DNA of 64,000 bases, from contig NC_087078.1 in assembly GCF_026151205.1 (NCBI RefSeq), positions 12,383,118-12,447,117 of the forward strand. The letters run 5' to 3'. How positions within the stretch are numbered: the first letter of the stretch is position 1; each line of letters opens with the position of its first letter. This DNA comes from Bolinopsis microptera (lineage: Eukaryota; Ctenophora; Tentaculata; Lobata; Bolinopsidae). Below are positions 1 to 12,200 of this stretch, one piece after another. A program made the position numbers and the translations under genes. Below the pieces are notes generated by a model. The model worked only from the letters and a program-made list of their open reading frames with translations, was not told where the DNA came from and made no database searches.

Positions 1-354
1 AGTGAGGACCCTAGCATAGTAAACATTGTTCAGATTACGCCTGAAATTGATAACCGTCGCAATTGTAGTCTAGTTCAGGCTGATACTATAGAGGAGACAC
101 CACTAGTTGCAGAAGCAGTTGATGCAGTGGAAAATGTTTCAGCGGTTACTAGTGAAGCACCAGTAAGCTCTCTAGAGAGAGGGGTCAGATTTCTTAATCC
201 TACCCATGAGCAAATTAAACAGGCTCAGAAGGATGATGATATCTTAAACCAGGTCTACGGTTGGGTGAGCAAGGGGGAGAAACCTGAGGTAATTCAGGCC
301 GGTAGACTACCACAGGAACTGTGGTTAATCTTGGTATCAAGATTTAGTAGATAG
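1..354 (+). pseudogene. Ty3/gypsy LTR-retrotransposon pol fragment
   Basis: The frame is open from base 1 to the stop at 352-354, so it enters from the left edge of the window. The C-terminal part (AQKDDDILNQVYGWVSKGEK, then PEVIQAGRLPQELWLIL) looks like the linker between RNase H and the zinc-binding domain of the integrase in Ty3/gypsy polyproteins. The integrase HHCC and DDE motifs should follow, but the frame stops a few codons later and I find no integrase downstream. It is therefore a 3'-broken pol fragment. Family assignment rests on general resemblance only. Confidence 0.5.
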
Positions 355-1740
355 ATCTTTGCGTAATATTCAGAGTATACCACTACCAGTTTTAACTTAT
401 GATTAACACGTGTTATCTTTCAGAACATTACTGATAGGGATAATAGGATCTTTACTCTCAACACGACTCGCTCAGGGCTGCTTTAGTGGCGGAAACGTAG
501 AAACTTTCGAATTTATTTTGACTTCTTTGTTTGCTTGTCAAGGACGAATTAGAGATTCGATACATCTCTATCTAAGGATGAAGACTCAACACCAAAGACT
601 CTACAGCTTGGTGCAAGAGGGAAGTATTTGAAGGTTTTGAAAGATTTGTGAAAGTCAATTTCAGTTTTAACTTAAGGATTTTGATGATTTAAATTTAATG
701 CACAGGGTTAGGGCCGTGTATTATATTTTGAGACTTGACTTATTTTTAAGTTTTGGACTTTTGATGCGTGGGAGCATTGAAATTTAAATTTTGAAAAGGG
801 CGATTATTTTATTGTTTTAAAATATTCGAAAAAAATTTTTGGGTAGAGATGTTGTAATATGGTATTTAGAGATATCTTTTAGGATATCTTAGTTTCAGTA
901 TAACGTTTACGGGACGTAGAATTTAGTATGTGTTTCCGGGTATATAATAACCAATGTTTTTATATGTTCGTATTTGGGAGTTACACATTTTGAGTGTAAG
1001 TCGGTTGGCTGGCAGAACTACTGTCAGACTAACTGTCTGAATTCTGAAAGTGAAACGAGCCGTCCGCTCACTTTGCACCTGACTTACAGCCAGGCCTGTG
1101 GTTGGTCCTCGCGACCACAGCGTGACTGCTAGTGGAGTGCTTATTGGCGAGACGGCGTGTCACGTGGTACAAGCAGATGCGTTGTGCCGTCACGCAGTGT
1201 GGCGTGACGAGTTTTGAGAGTATACCCGAAGAGCCGGAAGTGGAGAGCTCACTTCTTAGTTGCCCCTTAATCACTTTAAGGGATTCGAATTGACGGTAGC
1301 CAGTCTTACTGAGCACTACCAGTTGTGATTAGACACGTCGAGTGATCTATAATCACGTCAATCGTTTGGAGCGTACACTTGGAAGTTTTGTTTGTTGACG
1401 TTCACTTTGTATCAATTATCTATTTTATTTCGCCATTTTAGTTTACTCGTTTCATTTCTACTATACGGTACGCCCTGCCGTTCGTGCTACGTGACTAGAG
1501 CTTGACTAGCATACACTAAACACTAAGAAACTCCGTTTTCTATAAAGCAGAGTTTTGTAGATCGGCACAGCGGTGGGAGATCAACGATATTTGTTTTGAC
1601 ACGTGAAAGTGATTCCGGGTTTTAATTGGTCAATCCTGGAAGCTGATTGGTTAATAGCTGACACGCGTCAGAATAACACGGTTCATCTCCACACCGGTAT
1701 TAACTTTTGTTCTTTTATTTCATTAACACACTCTACACTA
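355..1740. other. Non-coding flank of the pol remnant, possibly LTR
   Basis: No convincing gene. A short open stretch at 410-631 has no recognisable domain; another frame near 560-640 could be the tail of the same pol. From about 780 the sequence is non-coding and more structured, and could contain a 3' LTR, but the matching 5' LTR is outside the window. The motif TTGTTTTGACACGTGA near 1590 recurs near 3037, suggesting two pieces of one repeat family. Confidence 0.25.
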
Positions 1741-3407
1741 AATATGATCAAAATGTAAAGGACAGTATTTATTCTACAATAATAGCTTAAATATAGCTTT
1801 AACAATAGATATCAGAATATTGTATACAAGAAAAAATCAGATACCACTGTCGTGGTATCAGATATAGTCAATAGTGCACCATTGACTATATGTGACATGG
1901 TGCAATGTACATATCACATATTGGCTAAACGAACTGTACACTGACCAATAAGTTTATTGCTATTTTGATGTAAGCACATTTCACACTGAACATTTTTAGC
2001 TTTTAAGCTTTTAGTACATTTTTGGCGCCACTGCATTTTACGAAGGAAACTGCGCAGGGACATTCCTATTGGTTCAATGATGGACATTACATTTTTTCAT
2101 ATTCATATATAATATTCATATTTTATACATACTTTATTCACGGTGGAATGTTATTATATAGTTTAACGTGTAACCACACAGTATTATATATATGTACATA
2201 CCGTACATACCATAAGTCAGATTATTACACGTGTTTACGTATGATTTGTTTTCCTATGATGACTGAGAAGGGTTTCTTCTTAGTTCAATTTGTAACCCAA
2301 ATTTTAAATTCGTAATAAACCAAATTCTCTGCTATGTCGTCACATCATTAATATAATATAGTAAGTATACACACTAAATCTACTGTTATTTATTAATTAT
2401 GCAATGTAAAATACACCCTAAGTTTCACTCCATAAAACTATTCTGATTATACAATGCCCATCACATTGTCCAACATACGGCATACCCGGTACTTAAAATT
2501 TAAATGTAAATTCTTAATCATATTAAATACATATGCAGTACAACATAACGTCACAGTTTTACATATTTAAGCGATTATACATTACAAAACTTTAAATACA
2601 TATATATTATAGTAGTCGGGTAAATTCAAGTAGATTTTAGTTTAACGCATCACATTTTACCGAGTTAATCTAAATTTAGCTTACTTAAAAATGTTGTCCT
2701 CCAGAAATCGTTGCATCTCAAGAATATACTTCTCGCTTGCCAAGAAGTCTTGTATGTAACTTATCAGCTGAATATCTGAAGATTAGATAAGATGATTACG
2801 ACTATTAATTAATCCGGGCCAAGTTAGCCTAACGTTGATGTAATTAAGTCATTATAATAGTATTAAAAAGTCATTAGTATCTAATTAACGCATTTTAACA
2901 CTGCTTCGCTGAATGCTAAACTTGTTTATGATTTATAAACCCTAATAATGCTCCGCATTCTAAATACTCCTAACTAAATATTTCCTAACATTATTAATTT
3001 CACAATTATTGCATGACCGGAGAGTGTGTAAACACGTTTGTTTTGACACGTGATCTCATCTAGAACACGTGACCTAACAACACGTGTAAGTAACCCACAC
3101 ACACTCACTACAGACACGCCCGCTATCTCAGCTGCCAAACACAGGTCGCCTGATTACACTCCCGTCAACACTCTACCCTCCACCCCGGCCAACACGACAA
3201 ATGCCACCCAATCACAGCGGGGTATTCTGTCACGTGACGTCACGCGACTTCGCACACGACTTTGTACGAATTCTGGAATCTGTCTTTGCTGTTTGAATCG
3301 CGACTGAGCAGGGCTGTCGAGAGGCAAGGAGGGGTGGGGAGAGCTCCTACTCAAAGTACATGAGTACTTGGTATTTAGAGTTAATATCGCTGAATGAGGT
3401 GACTTAC
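1741..3407. other. AT-rich intergenic or intronic DNA, no gene seen
   Basis: Strongly AT-rich to about 3000, with short open frames lacking domain features. The 3000-3340 stretch is more GC-rich and carries repeated CACGTG-type motifs (for example ACACGTGATC and ACACGTGACC), shared with the repeat near 1590. Any missing 3' exons of the RasGEF gene on the minus strand could lie here, but I could not identify one. Confidence 0.3.
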
Positions 3408-6400
3408 CAAATTGAGATTTCTGGAATTCTTGTATCGACTGGATAATCTCTGATGTCTGAAAAGAGTTGGACGGTTGACGGGTGATTTAAGATATGATCG
3501 CGAGTGTTTACTGTCACCTTTACGTGTAAATACCATTAGGATGAAATAACCACTAACTTTTACCAAACCTTACATCTACTCTTCCTAATTATTCGGATAT
3601 GATAATCACGGGACAGATAGACAATCTACCGAGTCAGTTCTCACCTTATTTTCTTTAGCAATGGAACTTAATTTAGGATGTGAGTGAATCCCTGATATCT
3701 GTTGTTGGTAGACGCCTGAGGAGAACAAAATAATTAATTAATAATTGATCGATAATTGAAAATGGTTAGAGAAGATAAGGCATGGTAATTAGGAAGCTGA
3801 GAACCAATTACGATAATTGAAGAAAATGTGTCTCCAAATGACGACACCTTGAAACTTGATCCGACCAGATGAGATTGGTGTTGATTAGAAACAATTAGCG
3901 GACTAGGAGATACTAAAACTCTCGTTTAGAGGATTTTTTAACTCTTTTATAGCACAGCACACCGGCTGTACTTTATATCATAGTACTAGAAGTAAGTTGA
4001 ATATTAGAGGTGTATAACCAAGTAATGATTATATCTTGTTATAAGACACTCAGGCAGGTGGTCGACCAAGAAATATTGTAGTGTTTAGTAGGAAGCATCA
4101 CGGCTTTAAACACTACTGAGTTAAAAACTCATGCTCGGCCTTACAAGATCTATGACCAAGAAAGATAAACTTTGAGAAACTTTTATCTCTTTTAGAATAC
4201 CCTCATTTCTCATAAATAAATAAATAAGAATATAATAAGATGAGGCTCGCGAGTTGCAGTTTTGCGAATGTCACGCCACAATACTTTCAGATATAATTAA
4301 GTAATAAGCCACCTGTTATCAAGTAAATATGAAGTATATATTTTACGGTGGTCAGTTTTAAAATCTATATTTGTTAACAAATGTGCATTTTGTTCGTACT
4401 GTGGCCTGTATTATGTTTGAAAGTTAGGACAAGTAATTTGAAACTCGACATCGGATTTATCACACGCAAACCGAATTAACGAAGCTATTTTTAGAACTGT
4501 AGTTATTAAATTAGCCTTTAGGAATTTTCTGGAATGTTCTGAAAATCAAGTACTTCTCACAATTTGTGAGAAGAATCTGTCTAATATCTGGGTTGGGTCC
4601 TTATTAGCGTACATAGAGAAATATGTACATCTTAAATTTAGCATGCACTAAGCACTGTGCTAATATTAAAATACTATAAATAGATTTACCTAAATGAGGA
4701 ATAGCTGGAACATTCATATCCTCTAAAAGCTCTTTTAGTCCCTTCCAGTTAAAACTTGAAAGCTCGACATAAGATTTAAAAACACATTTATCCTTTTTGC
4801 CGACAGCCTGAAAATAATAGAAAATTACGGTTGAGAAAAAACTGACGTTTAAACAGTTAAAGGCAAATACATTAATTTCCCAATTAAATATTATTCAGTA
4901 ATATTTAATTAAGGCTACTTTATCTGAATGGAAAAATAAAATCTAAAGTAAGATTTGTTATCGACCCTACCTCCCATGTCTGTTGCAGCCTGAATATGGC
5001 ATTGAGATTCATCCCCAAAACCACCGCCATCAAAGCATGATAATTCTGCAATTCTTCCAGACTCTGCAGTTGTAAGACTTATTTGTGTGAAATGATATAT
5101 CCATATATGGAAATCTTCAGTGACTGACTATGTAGTCATACCATCTCAACATCTTTATGGCAGTTAAAAAAATTGCCCTGTTATAATAATAAGTTGATGT
5201 GTTTTATGATTCTTCACTAATAAGGACAATTCTAAGATGGTTCAAACCTTTGCCATTTTAATGAAGTAAGCTATCTTGTCAGCACGCAATCGAGCTGTCG
5301 GTTCTTGTAAAATCTCTCCAGCAACCCAATATGAGATCTGTCAGAAAATTTTACTGAGCAAGAAAAAAACCAATCAAATATATAATAACACTATAATTAA
5401 ACTAGATCAGCAAACAAGAATTAACAAATACGGGTAATTAAATTTACATGAATACATATATTTATAGCAACTACAGTAAGTAAGAAGTAAGCACATAGCT
5501 GGAAACACAAAATGTTATATACCTGGTTAAAGTGCGAGGTAAATTTATGAATATTTGGACTGAGCCTCAGTTTTTCTGCATCCTTCTTCTCCCATCCTCT
5601 TGCTCTGAACTCATTTGGAGGTATTGCTTTAAACCTTTTTGCATCCACCAGAGTTATTTGTCTCTGTAACGAAATAATATCAGATTTGTTTATTTGTTCA
5701 AAAGTTTGAATACTGCTATAGTTATTGATACAACTAAACAATCAACACGCCTTTTTTCATGTGGTACTAAATCTTAATAGTGAAATGCCCAATGATGATA
5801 TTTCAATACACATTACATGATAGGAATTGCTACAATGTGATACAATGGATCTATTTAACAATAGATTTTTGTTTGCAATAGCATACATAATACTTCAGTT
5901 AGCTGCCTGGTACACACAAAATGCACAATACTTACAGCCAAAATGTCAGGGGATAACTTCAGTAAGTTGAACAATTTGGGATCGTAGGCATAGCTGTTGG
6001 TTGACTTCAAATGCACCTCCTGTTAATTGGTAATTTAAGTTTCTTTTTTCTACAGTTTAAATGAAACAAAGAACATCAAACTGGATAATCTTTTTATGGT
6101 TATACATGCAAGGAAGTAGGAGACCCCAAAGAAATTGTGAGACAGAAGCATTCATTTCACATTTTGTCATGAAATGATATCTATTCATTATGGTAACAAA
6201 AAAAATACAAGTTTATTCATTATAAACAGTATTTTTTATTATAACATATTTACCTCAACTTTTTTCCGTTTGTCACAGCGTTTGTAAATTGATTCGTCAA
6301 TAATAACTTGCATCAAGTTGAGAATACACCGGACATATCTGCTCAAAGTATCAATACATTAGACTTCATTTGAATATATTAACAAGAGTTTATCTTGTAC

Positions 6401-6429
6401 GAGTACCTGTCACTCATCAGCCAGCACTT
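3408..6429 (-). CDS. RasGEF (CDC25-homology) domain protein, 3' part of gene
   Basis: Guanine-nucleotide exchange factor for a Ras-family GTPase. Minus-strand exons with GT/AG sites and matching phases: 6407-6429 (23-bp microexon, tentative), 6254-6338, 5936-6019, 5523-5663, 5248-5337, 4971-5063, 4690-4807, 3645-3691, 3408-3456. RasGEF signatures in order are QITLVDAKRFKAI, GWEKKDAEKLRLSPNI, FTSHFNQ, ISYWVAGEILQEP, NYHALMAVVLGMNLNAI, RLQQTW and the terminal helix SEIIQSIQEFQKSQF. The segment before the CDC25 core (CILNLMQVIIDESIYKRC) may be the end of an N-terminal REM module. The catalytic hairpin region after NVPAIPHLG is much shorter than usual: about 15 residues replace the YLTDL... segment. 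The 5' exons and final exon were not found. The adjacent plus-strand LINE may sit in an intron. The RasGEF call is firm; the subfamily is not. Confidence 0.8.
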
Positions 6430-7439
6430 CTAAAAACAGTCTTCCAAGTTTCAAATTTGTACATTATCAATGATGTGAACATTTCACAGTCTTTTTATGA
6501 CAAAGAAAAATCTCCCAAGGCAAAGGTCACAAAAGCTTGAAATTCAGAGACCAACTGATAGCCATGGTATGGATAGTAGTAGAAAAGTTTGCATGGCCGA
6601 CATGAAAGTTACAGTTGAATTGAATTTAATTCCATAATAACATTTGTGAATGTCAAAGGGAGAAACAAATTCCTCTTGTGAACGTCATATCAATCTTGAC
6701 TAGTTTCCTCATTATAGTAAGATAAGATGATGAGGCTGAGAATGTAGAGGAAGAGGTTTCAGAAGAGTGAGCTGAAAAGAAGACAAGTTTCTATTCTAAT
6801 TTATTGATTATTATATTTATTGCAATAAACATATAATATCCATTACTCCAGGAGTGATGACAGGACATATTTTAAAAAATAGTAAGATAAGACCATAAAA
6901 TATGGGAGTGTAAAGATTTTTCTAGGCAACAGCTCAAGTTTAAGGAGAATGTCCTGAGGAAAATTTGGATTAATTTAAATGGAAGAAACCAGCAGACAAG
7001 AGTATGGTCTATGGAGTTTGTATCTGGTAATAAATGAATATTGGATTAATTCACTTAATAAATTAAAATGGTAAACATTTTAGTAAAAATCGAAAACAAA
7101 ACACTTGTAAGAAGAAACTATACAGAGTAAGTACCCACTGTAACGAGTAATTTTTTATCTTTAGTAATTCGGTATGAGATAATATTCAACATACAGCTAA
7201 CTTCCAATTTCCATGGATAATAGTACATTTGAATCAGGAGTGTTGTTACAAAATCACAGAACAGAAATTCGACAACATAACAATGTTAAAAGTTGAAGCC
7301 GCTGGATCTCTAAAAATTGCTTTCCTATAGTTTCCCGGTTGACTCCACCGAACGTTCAGGGAACCGTAATTGAGGGTAAAGTGAGAAAGGCCAGGGGTCT
7401 GACAAAATGCAAAACACAAAAGAACATGTATTCATTTAA
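6430..7439. other. No gene recognised; likely RasGEF intron and LINE 5' flank
   Basis: AT-rich sequence with many stops. No further REM-domain exon could be recognised on the minus strand. The 5' boundary of the LINE lies somewhere near or after 7300; no target-site duplication could be identified. Confidence 0.3.
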
Positions 7440-9287
7440 ATTAGGACCCCTAATTCGATACAATTTAGGAACACTCTGACACTTCAAAAATCTAACAGTC
7501 AGTGTGAGACTGCTATTGCCACAGAGAAGCTTAATACCATCACAGCTTTTGGTGAAAAGCTTGCAAAGGTTGACTTTGACAGTCTAAACGACAGCATTGC
7601 TGCCATCCAGAACCTTGACCTCCATATCAAGCACCTACTGGTAAGTGACAAGGGCACTGCTCCAGCATGGGTTGAAGTGATGGAAGGAGATCTAAAGCAG
7701 CTGAAAACTTCAGTTGACTCTACACTCGGAAAGGTTTCTGAGTCTGATAGTGGCCTAACAGAACAGATTAAAGTGTTGAACAAGCAACTGCAGGACTTTT
7801 CTACTCCTCAAGTAAGTGCTCAATCTTCCTCCAAGACCAACGATCTCATGGAAAAAATAGAGAAGAATCTGCAGGAGCTAAATTCCAAGCAGTCTCTGGA
7901 GACGAATCAGGAGCTAACAGCCATTAGACAGTCTTTGAACACTCTTGAGCAAAATTCTTTGGCTTCTTCTGACCATTTAAATGCCCAACTTACCAATTCT
8001 TCACTTGCCCCTGGCCCAGACCTAACAGCTAATGAGCATCTCAAATCAAGAGAAGAACCAGTTGTAGGCGCTATAGAAGAGTTTATCACCACAGAAGAGC
8101 AGGATCTTCTCCTCCTTGCCTGTCAATCACTTGACGAGGATTTTGTTGTGGAAGGAGCTCGTGCTGTGTATTCTCTGGGAGAACCATACAAGTATAATGG
8201 CTCCAAGTCACCCAATGGTCAGCTAGAGTCAACCAGCTTCTCCAAACTGATGGACAAAATCAATGGGGCATTCTGTAGTGGTGAGAAACCGAAGATCAAT
8301 AGTCTGCTGATCAACCGCTTCAAAGAGGATGGCTCCCTACCAAAACATTCGGATGATGAAGCCACCATCCACCCCGAATCCGAAATTTTCACTGTGTCCA
8401 TCGGAGGCCAGTGCAGCATCAAATTCTTTGACAAGAAGACGGATGATATAGTCCTTGACCACCCATGTGTTCCAAGATCCATGTATCGCATGACACGAAG
8501 TAGCCAAGAGTATTACAGCCACTGTATCATGGATGGGGCAATAACTGGTGGGGTCAGATTCAGCCTAACTTTTCGTTCAGTTAGCTTCAGGAACAAGAAC
8601 TCTACGTGCATCATAGGAGACAGTCATACAGGGGGGCTTAAGTTTCGGTCAGATGCCAGGAAATCGTTTGGACAATGGTTCCCTGGGAGGCAATATTTTG
8701 CACCAGTGGTTGACCAGATTGACCCATATGTCACATGTGGTTATCGTAACGTTGTTTTGATGTGTGCGATTAATGATCTTAAAAAACCTGAGATCAAGAA
8801 TACAGCTGATATTAAACGAAATGTATTTATTCCCTTTATTAAAAAGATTGAGAAAATTCATGCTATTAACCCTAAGGCACATGTATATGTTTGTCCAGCC
8901 CTGCCTACAAAGCTTGCTGAACTGAATAGAAAAGTTGTTTGCTTTAACCGCCTTATTCTGACAGAGCTGATCCCTTCAAATTTTGGTGTGACTTACGTTG
9001 ATGGGTTCGGTGGGTTCTGTGATGATGCTGGGCTTCTTAGCCAACAGTTCTCCAGAAACATCGGCCGAGACCAGCGACCAGATTATCTCCACCTTAACTG
9101 GAGGGGTACAGCTAAACTAGGCACTTTGATTCGTAACACAGTGCTTCTTAGAATGAATGGAGGAGTTGATAGAAGGAAAAGGAGAACAGACGAGGTTGAT
9201 GGACGCTCATATCGGAACGTGTTGAGTGGGACGGGTTCTACTACTGCTGCTGAGTCTCGACACCAGGATGGTTACCAGCCATTCTGA
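7440..9287 (+). CDS. LINE ORF1: coiled coil + AlkB-like 2OG-Fe(II) oxygenase + SGNH/GDSL esterase
   Basis: The frame is open from 7440, but its first ATG is at 7680 (a GTG at 7677 precedes it). Numbering from 7677: about residues 1-110, plus upstream codons, are Leu/Gln/Lys-rich and probably coiled coil, as expected for multimerising RNA-binding ORF1 proteins. Residues about 137-305 resemble AlkB dioxygenases, with iron ligands H224, D226 (KHSDDEATIHPESEI) and H282 (EYYSHCI), and 2-oxoglutarate-binding R294 and R300 (RFSLTFRS). Residues about 310-490 are an SGNH hydrolase with block I GDSH (S316) and catalytic D469/H472 (DYLHLNWRG). All catalytic residues are present. CR1-group ORF1 esterases are established; an AlkB module points to repair or demethylation of alkylated RNA or DNA, which is inference. 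The tail is basic (RRKRRTDE), fitting nucleic-acid binding. Confidence 0.85.
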   Translation: MRTPNSIQFRNTLTLQKSNSQCETAIATEKLNTITAFGEKLAKVDFDSLNDSIAAIQNLDLHIKHLLVSDKGTAPAWVEVMEGDLKQLKTSVDSTLGKVSESDSGLTEQIKVLNKQLQDFSTPQVSAQSSSKTNDLMEKIEKNLQELNSKQSLETNQELTAIRQSLNTLEQNSLASSDHLNAQLTNSSLAPGPDLTANEHLKSREEPVVGAIEEFITTEEQDLLLLACQSLDEDFVVEGARAVYSLGEPYKYNGSKSPNGQLESTSFSKLMDKINGAFCSGEKPKINSLLINRFKEDGSLPKHSDDEATIHPESEIFTVSIGGQCSIKFFDKKTDDIVLDHPCVPRSMYRMTRSSQEYYSHCIMDGAITGGVRFSLTFRSVSFRNKNSTCIIGDSHTGGLKFRSDARKSFGQWFPGRQYFAPVVDQIDPYVTCGYRNVVLMCAINDLKKPEIKNTADIKRNVFIPFIKKIEKIHAINPKAHVYVCPALPTKLAELNRKVVCFNRLILTELIPSNFGVTYVDGFGGFCDDAGLLSQQFSRNIGRDQRPDYLHLNWRGTAKLGTLIRNTVLLRMNGGVDRRKRRTDEVDGRSYRNVLSGTGSTTAAESRHQDGYQPF

Positions 9288-12200
9288 CTCCCCTGAGTAA
9301 AGAGGTATGCCTAGTCTGTGCGAAGTTCATTAACGTAGGACAATTCATTGTTGAATGCTGTGAATGCGACTGCCCAATGCACCATAAGTGCTATACCAAA
9401 TCCATTAACAATGACACATTATCTGACGATTTTTACTGTCCCAAGTGCATACATTTAGCAGTTATTCGTTACAATCCATTTCGACTTGCATGCACTAATT
9501 TAAGTGATATTGAAAGTAGTGAAGTGGATGACACTATCATAAAAGTAGATCAAATACTAAATAACTGCGTATCGTACAATGTCAAGGAATTCAACAAAGC
9601 ACTAGATAATCAAATGAATGAATTTTCATCGCTTCTCTTCCAAAACATCGACGGCAATAAGTCAAATTTCGACACTTTCGCTATTGAATCCCATAGGCTC
9701 ACCAAGAAATTCTCGATCATAGCCTTAGCGGAAACAAATGAAGGTCCTGAATCCAGCAGTTTGTATCAATTAACTGGATACAACAGTTTCTACCAAAACA
9801 CAATACCAGATAAAAAAAAGGGCACTGGAGTGGCTCTCTATGTTTGTGACACTCTTAGTGCCAGAGTAAACGGCAATGTATCCCATATCACTGAACATTT
9901 AGAAACTCTTTTTGTGGCCGTAAGTAGTACAACTTCCCCAGTAACAGTTGGTGTAATGTACCGTCCTCCAAGTGGTAATGTCAATGTTGCACTATCTGAA
10001 CTCTCTGACATCCTTGACAGTCTCCCCAAGTGTAGTTACCTAGCGGGTGATTTTAACATTGATTTACACGATAAGAATAGCACAATCGTACAACGCTATG
10101 AAGAAATACTATTAAGTAAAGGATTTTTCCCCCTAATTTCGTTAGCAACACATGAGAAACCAGGCTGCAAAGCATCCTGTATTGATAACATAATAACTAA
10201 CGACGTAGAGAGTATAGTAGCTTCTGGAATACTGACTGACCGTATATCACACCACTCACCCATCTTCCAAATCTTTGATAGAAACTTGGACTCTAGCAGA
10301 ATTGACCTGAAATACAAACAGTATTATGATTACAACAAACCGAATGTAAAAGCTTTTTTACAGACTCTGGAACATGATCTCAATAATAATGTTATCGACA
10401 ATTTTACAACATTTCACGACATATTTAAGGACTGTATAGATAGAACTTGTAAGTTAGAAACCCCTAAATGCTCTAAAAGAACAGCACTGAACAACCCATG
10501 GATTACACCAGACCTTGTGGGCAAAATTTCATATCAGCACGAACTTTACGATAAATGGGTAAAGGTCAGAAAAGTTAAATGTAAATTTGGGGAAATTGAA
10601 AATAAAGGGGGGACATGCCAATGCCCAATATGTTGCTCAAAACGTGACAAGTATAAAAAATACAGTGACTGCAGGCGGAAGGTCAAAAAAGATCGCCGCA
10701 ATGCTCAATCTAAGTTCTATGGTGGAAAATTTGCAGAGTTGCACGGAAACAGTAAAAAGACGTGGGAATTAATTAACCAAATACGGGGTAAACGAAAACG
10801 ACAAACCAAACCTCTATTTACTATCAATAATGAAAAAATTACTAATCGTAGGGTAATAGCTAATGAGTTTAATAAGTACTTTGTCTCCCTAGCTTCTAAT
10901 CTTAACGAGGCATACAATGAAATCGGCGAACTATTAATTAATGGCATCCCCAGTATCTATGACTACCTACCAAAATCCAACACGACCAGTATTTACATGC
11001 ATGATTGTACAATCGATGAAGTATGTAAAATAATATCAGAATTGAAAAATGGCAAATCGTCTGATATCCCAATACATGTTGTAAAAGCGTCATCCAGAAT
11101 TATCGCCCCCCTATTATCTGTACTATACAATGAATGTTTGAAGGAGGGAATATTCCCGGACGATTTAAAGATTGGCAGGATCAGTCCCATATACAAGAAA
11201 GAAAATGAAGAATTACTTGAAAACTATAGACCAGTCTCTACCTTAGCCGTATTTGGTAAGTTATTCGAGAAAATTATATATAGTAGGCTATACAGCTTTT
11301 TCCAGTCACAAAATATGATCTATGAAAATCAGTATGGATTCCGTAAAAATCACTCTACTAGTCATGCCCTGAATTTCTCAGTGAATTATATAGAATCATG
11401 CCTTAATAAAAAGCAGCACGTGCTCGGAATATTCATTGATCTAAGCAAAGCATTCGATACCATCTCAGCTGACAAATTACTGAGTAAGCTAGATAATTAC
11501 GGAATTCGAGGCAATGCCAACAAACTCATTGCTAGTTATCTCTCTAATAGATATCAATACGTCTCGGTCCTAGGAGAAGAGTCTGACAAGCTTCCAGTTC
11601 TCTTTGGAGTACCCCAGGGATCTTGTCTTGGTCCGTTACTATTTATTATTTATATCAACGACCTATATAGGGCAACTGAACTAGGCAAGTTCATTCTATT
11701 TGCTGACGATACAAATATATTTGTCGCGGATGAATGTAAGATAAAGTTATATGAACGAGCAAACCAAATTCTCAAACTGGTACAACTGTATATGAAATGT
11801 AATTTCCTGCATATTAACATTAAGAAATGCTGTTACATTCACTTTAAACCAACGAATAGAAAAAGCAAGGTAGAACATAATGAAGAAGAACACGTACTTA
11901 CTCTAAACAATGTAGTAATAAAGCAAGTCAAAAAGGTGAAGTTTCTTGGTGTTATTATTGATGATCAGCTTAAATGGGATGCTCATATACGGTCGCTCAA
12001 CACAAAGCTGAAATGTGAAAGTGGGAAAATTTGTAGAATACGGCACATTATTCCAGAAAAACTCTACAAAGAACTGTACTACACACTATTTGAATCACAC
12101 TTGCGATTTGGGATATCAGTATGGGGTGGCCTTAGTAACAACAGGCTTGAACCAATATTTATCACTCAGAAGAAATGTGTTAGAATACTATTTGGTAACC

